Source: Hemicentrotus pulcherrimus (taxonomy: Eukaryota; Echinodermata; Echinoidea; Camarodonta; Strongylocentrotidae). From it: a DNA stretch of 64,000 bases. The translations under genes were made by a program, and so were the position numbers. The notes under the pieces were generated by a model, which ran no database searches, had not been told where the DNA came from, and saw only the letters and a list, made by a program, of their open reading frames with translations. The DNA lies in the NCBI GenBank assembly GCA_003118195.1, contig BEXV01000198.1, positions 239,641 through 303,640 of the forward strand, in the 5' to 3' direction. Below, one piece after another: positions 24,385 to 37,880 of the stretch (position 1 is its first letter; each line of letters begins with the position of its first letter).

Positions 24385-27300
24385 TCACCCACAACCCATA
24401 ACTTACCTAGCAAGTAAAGCATGAGAAACCATGTATTGCACGAATCGTCATGATCGTGTACACTGAAAAAAAAGCTGTTGTACCTAGTTTCGATTATGAA
24501 TTTAGCTTAATAGGGGATAAGAAACATCTGCAATTATTTTGGAAAAATGAACGGGAATATCAATTATTCATTTCATTCTAAACGTGACGTAACTGTGTAA
24601 CTATTTCTCATGCAAAAGGAGAATCAGGAATACATTTTTAATTTGTATGTCTTAATGAAATGACAAGCCTTCTTAAGTTTAAAGAACATTCATGAAATAG
24701 TTTCCATAAAAGGTATGTGAATAAATATATGTTACCGTCTATAATTAATGTAATCATTTTCATATCTGTTTGATAAAGGCCGTTTCATCCAGCTTAGGGC
24801 TTTTGCAATTTTTTGTGCTTCTTAATCCAGCCGATCACTGTTCCTTTCCCTAACAAACAAGTTATTTCGCGCCATTGAGAGAACTTATTTCACCTTCTCA
24901 AAGTCCATTCGATTTTACTGAGTAATTTTAAAATAGGGTTAAAAGTACCCAAGGGTTCTTAAGAATCGTTCAAGTTGAGACCAAGGATAATTCTAAATCA
25001 GATGATTTGTTGTATGGGAGTGCGAGGAGTTTAAAACAAAACGATTTACGACATTAAAGTGAATAGGTGAGGAGAATTCGAAAAGGTCTGGTTCAACACA
25101 CGACTATTATTTACATCATCAAACAATAGACCTTATGGTAAATATTCTGAATCCCAAAATTTCACCTTGCATACTTTTATCAGGGAAGAAAATAGTACAA
25201 TCTTAAATATTTATTTGCGAAATACAACTTATCTTTTTATCCGTTTTCGTAAAGGCTCTTGCCATTACGTTACCTAAAAGAAGAAAAAAGAAACACTTAC
25301 AAATATCTTGCAACCAGGGACTAGTCTAGCTTTCTTATTAATGTCGCAGAAAAAGTATATCAAGTGCCAGGACCTTTGATCTTTCTTCTTTTGCCGCAGA
25401 TTGTCAAAGAAAATAGAATGTTTATATTTTGTTGGAATGACATTTGACACTTTGACAGGTTAAACGAAAACAGCGGAATTAAATTTGTTCTTCTAAGGAT
25501 GTTTTCACCATTTTGTGGGTATGATTTCCGAATTTTTCCCTTTACAAACATGGTTTGGATTTCGAATTCTATTGTCATTTCGTAACTGATCGGTGAGAAT
25601 TTGACAAAAGCCGAAGTGGCATTTCGGAAATTAAAAGTATTTTGAAATGGTCAGGAAGAATTTTAAGTTCTATCCGTGTACCCACGAAGGAAGAAATAAG
25701 AACACATTAATGCTTCCGACCATATTCTAAGAAAATCCTCATGCTTCTCTCTTAAGAATCCAGACAATATAATATATAATGCAATAATAAGAAAAAACGG
25801 ATTTGCTGCACTTTATGCTTCTACAGTGTAGTCACATTCTTTAAAATAATGATAATCAGTACAATCTACAACATTTGCTTTGAATTGTAAATATAACGCA
25901 TGACTTAAAGTCATGAATGAATCACCTTTATTTATCGAACATATTGTTTCCACCTTAATCAAATATGAAGATAAAGTTTGTAGCAGTATCAAACATGCAT
26001 TTTTATATTATGAAACTATACTCGTTAAGGGACAGATGAAGGTGTTCTAGTAGTTTATTTTCAGGCTCGTCACTTAAAAAGGTATGTAGGTTTAAAAGGA
26101 TAGAAGTTTAAGGGTATAGAAAGAAAAAAAGAAGAATAGGAAGGAGAATGAGGAAGAGGAAAAGAAGAATACAAATTTTTATTTTGGTTAAGCATCATGA
26201 CCATTGGAGAAGATATTCCTAGAAGCAAAAGTATTACGATGAACCTTAGCATTATCCTTCAGTCTGATCCCTAGTCGACTTCAAGGACTAAAATTCCAAG
26301 GACGTTATTTCGTCTGAGCCTGAAGAGCTAACAGGGAAATTCAAGTCGTTCTTGTCGTAAAGACCTTGTCACTTTACCAACTTTTTGCTTTCAATCAAAC
26401 CATCTATCCTGTCGCCATAACATGCACTTTCATACCATATTAAATTCCGCAATATGCCTTTGATGTGCTAACTGACCGAACTTACCTTTTATAAATGTAT
26501 CCATGTGGGTTTTTATTCGGCACAAAGTGTGTTGGCTCTTATGGACAATGCGCTTAAGTAGTTTGTTTATCAAGTATGACATGAATTGCATATGTTCGCA
26601 ATGGAAATGTTGACAAAGATTTCTGTTTTATTGCCTCAATAACTCATATTTTAACTAACATGGCGATTAACTCATTGACACATTTAAACAAAATAGTATA
26701 ATCGAAGAAGTAAAAGCCATTCAATTCAGTATCCTTTCTGTATTTAATTAATTGTAAAGAAAATGATACTGCAGAAAGAAAAATAGTTCTAGAGAATTAA
26801 ATAATAAGAAACCAGAAAGACAGATGGAGATACAAATAAAATAAACAAACGAACAAACAAAGTAATTGAATGCAAATAATGTAGAGATACTATAACGGAG
26901 CAGTGAATGACGGTAACAAAGAAATGTTTATAAAAAAGAGAGAAAGAGACTTGATGATCAGATGAAAGAGAAAGAAAGCAACTTGGGGGCAGTTAGCATG
27001 GTCAGGGAGAGAGTGTGAAGAAAGGAGAATGAGGACGTTTAAATTCCTCGAAAGACCAGGAGACCTTTTCACGTTCAAGGTTACGTATGACCCGAATATG
27101 GAAAACCTCCGATTAAGGGCCAGGTTCTTGCTGGAATAGCAGCATTGGACCGAGAAGGCTGTGGCATCTTTAGGAACCCCCCACCCGAGGTTTATGGTAC
27201 GTAAGCCCTGTCTTTTGTGAGAATCAAAAAGTCATCTTTGCTACTCACAGTACGATTAGGAAAGCTCGTGGTGCATAGACTGGTCCTACTAACAAGGGTA

Positions 27301-30083
27301 TCTCTTGTGATCTATGACAAGGGGTGATGCAGGGGTATAGCAGAGGATGAGACGAGAGGATAAAAGGACTTGAGATTGACCCTGAGTCTCCACAGGGGGT
27401 ATACGAAACTAATGTCGACACGGGTTCGTGTTAACATATGTTTGTTTAACTTACAAGCATATGTGTGGTTTTAATACAGAAAGTACCTCATGAAGTACAT
27501 TTTTTGACATTGTCATCAGGTACAACATGGAAAGTTTAAATGTGGATTTTCTGTACGAAAACATGAACATGGTGATTGTCTGGATAGTGAAAAATGTAAT
27601 CCCCTTCTCTTGGTCTAATGTCTTCATCCCATGAAGCTTTTCGTGTTCCATATCTAGGTCGAGCGAGCTATAATAGAACTCACCATGGCACTATAGTCTA
27701 CATTCATGTGTTACTCTACAGCCAGGTAATGTAAATGGAATCCCAGTAGGATACTTAGATACTAAGAGTAGGAAAAGGGTATGTTTTTTAAAAATGACAT
27801 TTATATTATTGTAATTGCATTATATTTTTGATCCTCCATAGTAAGGGATATAGCGCCTAACCCTTGCACTGAATTTACACTGAAGATTTTTCCTACCGGG
27901 TGCCTAAGTCAAGAAAAAGCATTTTTGTAGTTTTTGCGTCGTTCTGGGACAAAATGCAAACAATTTGCCTTAACAATGCTTTAGTTTAATCAAGGAAGAG
28001 GCGCTAATTAGAGACCCAAAATGAAGCATAGGTACTAAATCAATTTACATTAAAACCTGTTGTAAAATATAAACCAGTGTATTTGTCTATATTATTTGCT
28101 TTTAGACCCCATTTTGATTCAGAAATGGTATAATTTTGAAAATACTATTGGTTGGTTTGATCAGTATGTCCATGATTTGATGCGAACCTATCCTCGATTT
28201 ACTTTGCAAAGGCCGATGGCATCTACGAATGCAATCAGATACTAAATAGTAATTTCTTTACTTTGTAAAGAACATGCTGTCATCTTTGGTATATTCATTC
28301 TAAGGAGAGCATACCAACAATGTCTTGATGGAAACTGTTAGGTCCAAATGGGGTTCACGCTAACGACTCCCGAAGTACAGGTAAATCTACTCCAAAACCA
28401 CTGCACTTTCGACAGAGTTCACACTACCCAACAGGCAGGACACATAAATATACTGGCATGCTTATTCCCCTTCCTAGAGTGAATCCAAAGACCTCGAATT
28501 GTCTGTATTTCATAAGGAGGAATTACCGAATTAGGATTACAACGGCAAATTGGCTTTGATGCCCCTGTCAAGTAAACTATTCTTGAAGTTCATAGGAAGG
28601 AGGGGNGGGGGTAGAGAGAAAGTATAGAGAGTGCAATTCTGGGCAACTTGAAAGAAAAGGAAAACAGTTGATCTGTCTGACGAACCGCAATCTAAGCAGC
28701 AACTTCTTTTCTTCGTATTTGTGGATAATTGAAACAGGATTTTCAGAAGTTCCTTGTTCTAATTATGCTACTGCGTATCCAAAAGATCATAAATATGTTT
28801 TTCATTAAACGGAACTTTCAACAGAAACCCGATGTCTAACTTTCGAAAAAACATGTCCCCTTTTTCCAGGAGAATACAGTTTTATGGATGGGTAGTGACG
28901 CATCGCGATGAAATAATTGTTCGATGTTTTAAGATGCATACGAAGTTCGTTTGGACTGGAAGTATTATAAGGTAACGGTTTCCTCATAATTTGTCGTAAT
29001 TCTTATAAGTATCCTTTATATAATGAACCTAGGTTGTTGCACTCTTTCTCCCTGGCAAATATATTAAAACAGTGTCTTTAATGGATTTCTTGTGTCCTCC
29101 CAAAAGAAAAGATTCCCCTTGCACATTCAGCGGAAAAGCTATTAAATTGCTCCGTCATCACACGTAAAAGCATGTATATATTTCAATGTATTAAAAACAT
29201 GCATATAAGCAATACATATTCTACGTTTTATTCTTCACAGTTAAGAATAAATAGCGTACGTCACAGTAATAAGGACCATTAAAAAAGTTTGTTTTCTTTT
29301 TAAAATGCGGCTACTTGTTTCCAGACATTGTTTCTCTATTGTTAACACATTAATAATTACACATACTATTAACATTACAAAAGTCAAGCCTGAAATTTCC
29401 TGACACACATTTCTTAGAGCTTTTGGCATTAAATAACTTGAGAGAATTGAAATAAATGTAGATAAAGGGTAAACTTTAAATACAAGAAACAAAATCATCG
29501 GAACAGATTATTTTGCCCCCCCNGGTACATGGTTATGAAGACATTGGCCTTAAATCCACACATAGTATTAAGACTTACAAATGTTTTTAATTGCATATCT
29601 CATGCGAAGAGCTAAGAACGTTCAAAATCACGGACCGACAAGAAGTACGGAAAATGCTTTGCTGACAACTATGAAAATTTCTCACCACATCCAATGATTT
29701 GTCAACAGAAGTTGACAAATGATCTAAACAGCCTCTTTAAAGGGTCTAGCTTAAAATTGAAATACCTGAATAAGGTCAGTATAGTTTGCTCTTTAAACGA
29801 GTATTTGATGGAGACCTCATACATAGAGGTCAATCTCATCATTCAATATAATGAGTTACAATCATCGAAACAACCCTTTGAGAATAACAGGAAAAGTAAA
29901 CTCAATATTTGAAATCTTGATTATTCATTCATTTTAACTTTTTCTTTCAGAATAATAATAATGATATTGCCACAAGAAGTGAATTTCAAACTTAGCTGGT
30001 ATGCAACCTAAGTTTGTCTTGCTAGGGGACATACTAAAACCTAGATAACTTAAATAGGCAACTGAGTTAACGTTTTCTTATGT

Positions 30084-30084
<1 letters not shown>
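24385..30084. other. unassigned AT-rich DNA
   Basis: No supportable gene in 5.7 kb. Single Ns occur in a G run near 28606 and after a C run near 29523. The 27060-27420 stretch is less AT-rich and contains GGTACGTAAG, a possible splice donor, but no sustained frame leads into it. Purine-rich patches lie at about 26100-26170 and 26930-27030. Confidence 0.5.
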
Positions 30085-30123
<39 letters not shown>

Positions 30124-30174
30124 TTTAAATTTTATATAGCGCTTAATACAAATGTCTCTAACCGCGTTACAAAA
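30085..30174 (-). mobile_element. SINE 3' end with ATT tail
   Basis: On the minus strand it reads GTTAGAGACATTTGTATTAA, then GCGCTATATAAAA, then an ATT repeat of about 38 bp (30085-30122). The same order (TTAGAGAC, AAGCGCT, TATAA, ATT repeat) occurs on the plus strand at 49981-50044. A GCGCTTTATAAG block before an ATT microsatellite is a familiar retroposon 3' end in marine invertebrates. No 5' part was found, so it is a truncated copy. Confidence 0.6.
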
Positions 30175-33100
30175 ATACTATTATCGAAACGTATCATTTG
30201 TGATAAAAAAGTTTGTTTCAGATATTTACATAATAGGCCTTATAGTGTTATGGATTCTGCCTCAATATTGAATTAAAACTACAAATTGGTGTTTTTAGTA
30301 TCCATTTCAGCACTATCGTTTTATGGGCGTATATACATAAATTTTCTTATAAGATAAAAATGTATAAAATTGTCATACTTTTAGTCCTTTTTAAAGCAGT
30401 GCTATTGTCTTTTACATATTTTTCGCTGTCAGATTCTTTCGTTTACATATTGACGGATAAAAGGAAAACAAAAAACAACGAGAGATTCATTTTTCAAATT
30501 GTCTACATTTGCCAACGAAACTATATATTTTGCGTATACCCTTGCACGTGAGTTTTCCAAAAATAGATGAACAGAACAATTTGGTAAAATAAGCGATATC
30601 TTCTGTTAAACTTGAAAGAATAAAAACTATCTTGAAAGTGTATAATGTATAAAAATAGATGAAAGCATAATGCCACCAAATGAGAAAGCTTTAAGATTTT
30701 TGAAATAGTCCCTTTAAATGCTACCTCGGTGAGTCCATGCTATGGTTCGTGTGACATGTACTTTTTGCCTTATCGCTTGAGCCCCAGGTTACTACTCATG
30801 ATTGATGAATTTTCCACAGATGTCATTTTACTCGTCGATATTACAAAAATGGTGGTGATTTCTTTTAATGAATTTAGCAGAATTAGAGTTTCCTATTCAC
30901 AACTGTATGTTGGATGACCTTTGACATTGGATAGAACCAAAATGCACATGGTAACGTGAAATGTGTAAACAGGTAGCACCTAAAGGAGGGTGGCATTTTT
31001 AAAGATAGACAACATCGGATTTAACATTTCCCATGAATTAAAATCTCAATGGCTAAAAAAAGAGTGACTAAAAACAGTTCTTTCAGTAGTAAGGAAAGAT
31101 AGGAAACATTTACCAAAGATTTCAATAGATGCATCTTCTTACTACATAGCTATTGAATATGTACACACACACATACACACACAACGACACACGTACATAT
31201 AAATATATATTTATATTAAAAGCATACTCTTTTCTCGTTTTGATATATTTATAAATATTTGTTATCAATTCTCATGATTTTATCTCGTTGGTATTAACAC
31301 GAATAACGTGTGCGTACGTGCGTGTGTGTATGTTTGTGTGTAGGGGAGGGTGTGGGTAAACGTACAGTGTATGTGCGTACTCCCATTTCCTTGACTTATA
31401 CAAATACACACATTATTAATCGTTCACTATTTTTATTTTATCATTACGATTGCATTCTAAGCTGCCATTTTTCAATCAGATGAACTTCATTTTCAGCCAT
31501 AGACCTTTCAGGAGCATGGTAAAAGAGCAGGGAAAACCTCTCGTGAAATGTTATAATGTTCATTGAGAGTGATCGCTATGAAGCCAATAAACGCGCCGTG
31601 GCGTATGAATCATATTCCTACACCTGTGGAAAGCAGACCAGTAAACAATGTTACAATATTAGTCGATATTTGTCATCTTTGCCCCCTTTTGAGCTGATAC
31701 CTGAGTTTGATAGCATCTACATGTATAGGCAAGAAGAACATAATACTGTTTTAGGATACACACTTATAACACGTACATTCTACTGCAGTGGGAATACACA
31801 GTTTGAATGTTATTTTGTGAGCCCAAGAAAAATACAACTACATCGGTTTTGATATGCATTTTGTTGAATGTTTGGGCGTTCCGTCAAAGTTTCCAAATGC
31901 AAATTACGGACAAAAGTATATCAGTGGGTCTATTTCAAAATGGATATGCTCTTTAAGAAAGTGACAAAAATATTCTCAATATAAAGTTATGTGTGTGAGG
32001 GCGTTATTTTATCATATATTCTACTCGTTGGTTACTGAAATCCATAGTAACACATAAGAAAACTTACCTCGTTTCGTTCACGTGTCTTAAGCTACGTTGC
32101 TTCTCTACATCGGTAAATCCATATACGTGAACAGGTGCTGATTATACAAAGCTTGATTGATGTTCTATCTGGCAAAGCAGGTAAAACCTCCAAAAAGATA
32201 TTCAAAGAAGACTCAAGGATAAATCCATCATATATTCACCACGCACGTCATGATCAACGGTAGAGATAATTCCTTGACTTACAAACTATGCATACAGAAT
32301 TAGGTCTTCCCATATTTGTTCAAAGTTCACCTTAGTTTGAGGTATATTCCATATCACAATTGCAATAAGAGAAAAAAGTGGCTAAAGCCAAAGCGCCGTT
32401 AAACCCACTTTGTGAAATGCTTCAGAATGCTAATGAAGATAAATCAAATGGAGGAAACCTTTCCAGCACACGCCGCTAGTGCATGCCTGTGATCTACCTT
32501 CTCACTTAATGACTGGCATTGGAACAGGTAGTTAGGTAAGTACTCAAATGGTCGCACTCGTAGAGTTTCGAGCTCGTTCAAGTTTACGTTCCCTTTAGCA
32601 CCGCTGTTTTATGGCAAAAACACATTTTTGACTCGACTCGGGCAGGATGGCCAAGCACATGAGAGCAGTTTGCCCAGGTGCCAGTTTAAGTAAAGTGATT
32701 CCGGAAAAGGGCTTTTACACAGGTCGCTGAACAACCAATGCATATTAGCCAGGTCCTCTCGTTTGTAAGACAGATGTGACAACTCGTAGAAATAGGTTAA
32801 CAACAATTAATTTAGGATTGATTCCTTTCTACAGTAAATCTGCAGCAACACTCTTACAAAAATGATTTTGCTCTCGACCGAATTCATATTTTAGATTTCT
32901 AAGTCGATACGAATGGAATCACCATTGTTTGTATCGTTTTGTGAAGTTTGGTGAGAATGATGCTGGATTGAATAAAAAAGATGTCAAAAACATTTACAGT
33001 TTTTTTTAAACAAACAGTTACATTTCTATCACGATTGACAAAGCCCAGTAATATAGAACAACACATCTAAGTCTACTGCCGTATTGACATCAAGTACAAT

Positions 33101-34699
33101 TTTAATCAGCTGTCATTCATTGGTTACTGAATTTTCGAATGCAAGTCTGTATATAAGTCAAAGCTCATGCAGTGATCTGAATGAGGAAGTCGGGAACAAT
33201 AACAAGATGCTTATATCAATCTGACTTATTGATATCTTTAAAGAAAGAAGACAACTTGAAACTCGAGAAATTTTCGTAAAACCCGAGAGTAAAATAGTCA
33301 AAAAGCATAGGCCTATATATCTGAAATTTTGTTTTCTTCTTCCATTCTTACTACTTATCCGGCCCCTCTAGATCATTAGCAAAGCACCAGCGTGATCTGC
33401 AGGATTTTGACAGGAAAAACATTAGCCGAGGAGGCGAGGAGACCTCGACAGAAACTCTGTTGGGTCATGGTCTTGATGAAGGGGGGACGGGAGACCTTGG
33501 GGCAGTTTCGACTCGAGGTTGGGGTACTTTGCCATATATAGCTGATCATCTCTTGTCCATTCAACTCAGTCAATCGAGTGCAGGTACTTCATATCATTAA
33601 GTCAATGTGGAATCTATACAGTACATATCTTTCGCAAGACAATTCAATGCTTTCTTTTTATCAAGGACTTATAAGTAACCTAGATTATACTCTTTGAAAA
33701 TAATTATTTTCTGGCTCTTGTCATATTTTCAAGCTTCGTCAAAACGCTCATTGTCGCTTTGGACTCCCCGGCCCTTCCCGGCCCTCCTTGCAGCGCAAAT
33801 GTAATCATCTGTATAAAATCCATGCCAAATCGAGGCATCAGTTTATCAAAATGAATATGTATCATTCAACCACTTATATTCGCATTTCTCACTTTTTTTC
33901 ATCATGTGGATATGATAAAAGATGATTCATGCGCTCCTAGCTGCCCCATTCCCCTCTGTCCTCACATGCCCCAAGCGGAGGTCAATTCACTGTTACGATG
34001 AGCGTCAGAGCTCCGTCAGAGGTGAACTTTGACCTCCAAGTAGAAGAATATCCGAGTACCGGGGGATCTCCCGGGGTTATTTCATTACATGATGCTAGTA
34101 GAGGTGTAAACTCTTCTATTAATTTTTAAACTCAGCTTAAAGGTGGCTGTAATCTATAAGGAAGTTCACCATGGTAATCGAATGTGCGAAATGGTTCACT
34201 GATATATATGTATTTGTTGAGATGAGGATAGCATTTGCATAATTAAAGTTGAAGGCTTTTGAACATTTATAACACGAATACCAGGATACATTGGTTATTG
34301 GCGTATATTGTAGTATTAAAACGCTTACATGAATCATTTGATATGGATGTCGGAGTTAATGGTTTATCAGAGAGAAGGGGAGAGAGAAAAAAAATGAATG
34401 CATGAGATCGGCGAATTAACACAAACAAAACAAATATTAAAAGAAAAGAATAGCAAAAATAGACAAATTGGACATAGAAAGAGGATAATACTGTTGGAGA
34501 TGTAGATTGTAAAATTCCTAACACACATGTTCTGAATAGTCTGCAAAGACTGAAATAAAACTATATAGGTTAGATCCTGCATTGCAAGACAAATAGCTAC
34601 AAACGCATAACGGAAAGCGGTTTGCCTAACAATCAAATCGTATAACTACAGACTGGTCTACACATGGGTATAATCATGTATTTTAGCGGCTTACATCAT

Positions 34700-34701
<2 letters not shown>
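30175..34701. other. unassigned AT-rich DNA
   Basis: No supportable gene. Imperfect CA repeats lie at about 31163-31195 and imperfect GT repeats at about 31308-31345. A 98-codon plus-strand frame (31556-31852) has mixed composition but no recognisable domain or splice context. Confidence 0.5.

Positions 34702-34735
<34 letters not shown>
34702..34735. repeat. (AT)n microsatellite
   Basis: Seventeen AT dinucleotides. Confidence 0.95.
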
Positions 34736-34739
<4 letters not shown>

Positions 34740-35223
34740 TTGTACAAAATGTGTGTGATTCTTACTTAACCTAGACCTTCACGGTGATTCATGTACATTT
34801 GTGAGTAGCTCCTCGTAGTATTAAACAAATCCCCAAATGAGATCAGAAAGCAGTAAATTGTGATAATTCAGGCACGTACCTTGCAGACCCAGGAGGCCCA
34901 TTTTAAAACATCATTATTCCTTTGGGATGGGTGTTGGATCCATGCTGTGTGTTTGTTGGGACAACTGTTCAGAAACTCACAAGTCCGAGTCATTGTAAAC
35001 AGCACCGGTATGATGTGATTTAAAAACATTTATAACGGTACTTATGATACTTATGGGTTAAATGTTTTGCCAAGGATAAAAGCATAGTATTAGATACACA
35101 GGCTTTAACATTAACGTTTAAGAATATAATTATTGATTACTGATTATTTATTTGGCAGCTTTAAAAATGAATGTTTTAACAATATTCTGAGGGAAACTCT
35201 TAATAGTCTTAATCATGCTTCTT
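34736..35223. other. unassigned AT-rich DNA
   Basis: No gene seen. CAGGCACGTACC at about 34869 resembles the start of the hAT-like MITE at 22364, but no matching right end was found. Confidence 0.5.
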
Positions 35224-35254
35224 GGGGTGGCCGATCTGTTCGAGCAGCCACCCC
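35224..35254 (+). repeat. GGGGTGGC hairpin, possible retroelement 3' UTR motif
   Basis: GGGGTGGC (35224-35231) pairs perfectly with GCCACCCC (35247-35254) across a 15-nt loop. A similar GGGTGGTC...GGCCACCC hairpin lies at 46940 in a likely non-LTR 3' end, and the complementary strings ATTGGAAT and ATTCCAAT follow the two hairpins. Relationship to that family is an inference; no TTGAA tail follows here. Confidence 0.35.
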
Positions 35255-37846
35255 GTGTCTATTGGAATGCCTACCCCGATTGCACATGAACTTCAAACTC
35301 CCAAAAGAAAAACGCACTTCCTGATGAGAAAATGTATTTTGATGATGGTTATTATCCAATAATTGACACTGATCTGATCTGATTATTGTCATTTTTATTT
35401 TGTTGTTAAAATCAAAATGTATTGATTGCTTTGTTCCACTTAGTTGCATTCCTCCGAAATTCGACAATTCTAATGCAGTGTAATGATTATGACGAATGCT
35501 TCAGTATGCTCTCTAGGGATAAATTGTCATCCATAAATTGTACCCCCTCATAAATAAACGAAAATAGAGTATTTCTATGACTGAAATGTCGCTAAAAAGT
35601 GTTTGAGATATTGTTCCGTTAATTCAAATAGGCCCTAGTTCTTCTCAAATATGTGATCAATGTGTAATTTGCCTAATTGTTCTGGAGCTTATTGCATTAA
35701 ATTAGCAATTGTAGTTGCCAATTGGTAACGTGATCTTCAAAACATCTTTTAAGCATAAATGGTCTACTCTGCTCTTGCTTTATACTAAACTAACGACTAG
35801 ATTCATCCACTTGGTCAGAATGTAAGATTCGTTGCCCTCTGTTTAGGGAAAATGCAGGAAGATACGTTTTCCTGTATTTGTTCTCTCGTGAACCTTCGTG
35901 AAAACACTTGCTTATCAATATTGACATCTTTAGGCAGTCATGTGCGTTCCCTCGGGTTTATTCATTAGACCTTCCATGCAACGTTTGATTTCGTTCGGGT
36001 TGCTTGCGCCCTCACTGTCAGTACAGGAGAGAAGTTTTGATACCATATCATATTTCATTTCAATGTATTGTAATTTGACTCCTCGAGACGACAAGCTTAC
36101 GATACAGGATGAGGCGCTGAAAATCATCATAGTTACGAGATATTAAGAGAAAGTAGCGCCACATTCCTAGAATCGGGCCAGCGCCCTACTTCTTTAAAAC
36201 TGCACTTTCTGTGTCGCTCCTGTTAATGCATTTACTAGCTATTTTGAGCAATTTACCTCCAATGTTTGTAGAGCAGCAATCCAAACCAAAAACCAGCGAT
36301 ATCTCGAAATTCGATAATCTTGCTCACGAACTGGAAGGTTTGACACTTTGACCTAGGAGCCTCCTCGTTCTAAATACTTTGATCGCCTGGTAAATCCTTG
36401 CAGTCGGATCATATCAGGATCCTTACCCTTTGATGTGCTTAAATTGGCAATCGTTCCACTCTCCCTTTGCCCCAGCCAACCAAGGATAATAAATATACAA
36501 GCCAACACAACTGTGGATGTAATGTGCACATATGTTTTTCTTCAAATACTTATTTAGATCAGACATGGTATATATCACCACATGGCAGGTATATGGATGC
36601 CCCAGACCTAGCCCTGATTCGAGGGGTCTGGGTGAAAAGTTGAAAATTGGCAGGCAGGATTGGCTAAACATGACAGCTCTTTAAACTGGCTAATGCAAAC
36701 AATAAAATTTTCACCATATAAAGAGAACATTTTATTGGTGCAATGCTTGAAAGTACAGTAATGTTGGGAATACTTTCGTGGCTCAATAGTTATTTTCACT
36801 TCAATTTCAACATGAATATGATAATGTAAAATAAGAACGAGCAAACAAAAGTGAATAGTTTATGTACGAACAAAAAAAAAAAACAACCCGATGGTATGGT
36901 AATTCTTTCAAAGATTAAAAAACCTATGAGAAATAAATGCATAATAATCATCACAATGATAAAGGTTGTATGTTATTCAAATAAAAAAAAAAATAGTTAA
37001 ATGAGTACCGAAGTATGGTAAGCACGAAGTAATGAAAATGAAGATAATGCGGGAGGAAGACCAGTCATGGCTAGCGTATGCATGTTTCTGGATTATGAGC
37101 CTTTCGTCTGAAGGGGTTGAATGCTCATAATGACCTCATCAAAGGGCGATTTGATTGGTCGTAAGTTTAGTTGAGCGCCTGAACCCACATACCTGACCTG
37201 AAAGGTGTAAATGGCCATTTGGACATCATGTAAATTAAACATTTAGAAGTGATTTCTTTCTCAACTGGTCGCATGCTTATGAGTTCTAGGTCTAAACTCT
37301 GATCCATGCGATTATTCACGTCGAGAAGTGATCCTGCCTGAGTTCGGCTGGCTAAATTTCCTGATTTTATCACGAACTATTTTTTGAGATCCATCAGCCG
37401 CGTTTGGTAACTCCTTAGTCAGCCAGCACTCGGAGTTCAGCATTTCAGTACATCTGTATGAAAGGCTGTGAAACCTGATGGTATGGATAATACGTTCAAA
37501 TAGGCGCGCGAAAGATCGTCTGACACAAACGCGCTAGACAAAACTTCAATCCAAATCGCTCATTATAGACCTACTCACGAAGAACTGGGACCTTCCTTGT
37601 TGGCTGCTACCCAGCGGGATTCCTACCATGTAGTTATCTGACCGCGTGGTCCAGACCATGTGGACCTACTTTACTTTCCAGACCGCAGAACTGTGGAAAA
37701 TGTCCTAAAGGATCTGCCTTCCGAAGTTGATGGCTGATTAGTGCAATTAACCCCATCAATGAATACCACGTAAATCTGTCATTTTCAAGTTCAAACAAAG
37801 CGTGAGACATTTCTCAAGTTATAAGAACAACGAATGGGAAGCAGCT
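35255..37846. other. unassigned DNA
   Basis: No gene or named repeat recognised. Complementary open frames at 35930-36146 on both strands have no domain. The region near 37060-37640 is less AT-rich but interrupted in all frames. Confidence 0.5.
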
Positions 37847-37880
37847 AAAGACGTAAGGCGCGCGCGCGGTTGACGTCTTT
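37847..37880. repeat. inverted repeat with alternating CG core
   Basis: AAAGACGT (37847-37854) and ACGTCTTT (37873-37880) form perfect 8-bp arms around GGCGCGCGCGCGG. Alternating CG runs are rare in such AT-rich DNA and can adopt Z-form. No function is assigned. Confidence 0.7.

Noticed and set aside
30709..30722. AGTCCCTTTAA as an end of the TTAA-flanked family
   Set aside because: The family-specific CAATGTTACC does not precede it.
34869..34900. Third hAT-like MITE starting CAGGCACGTACC
   Set aside because: No matching right terminus or 8-bp duplication nearby.
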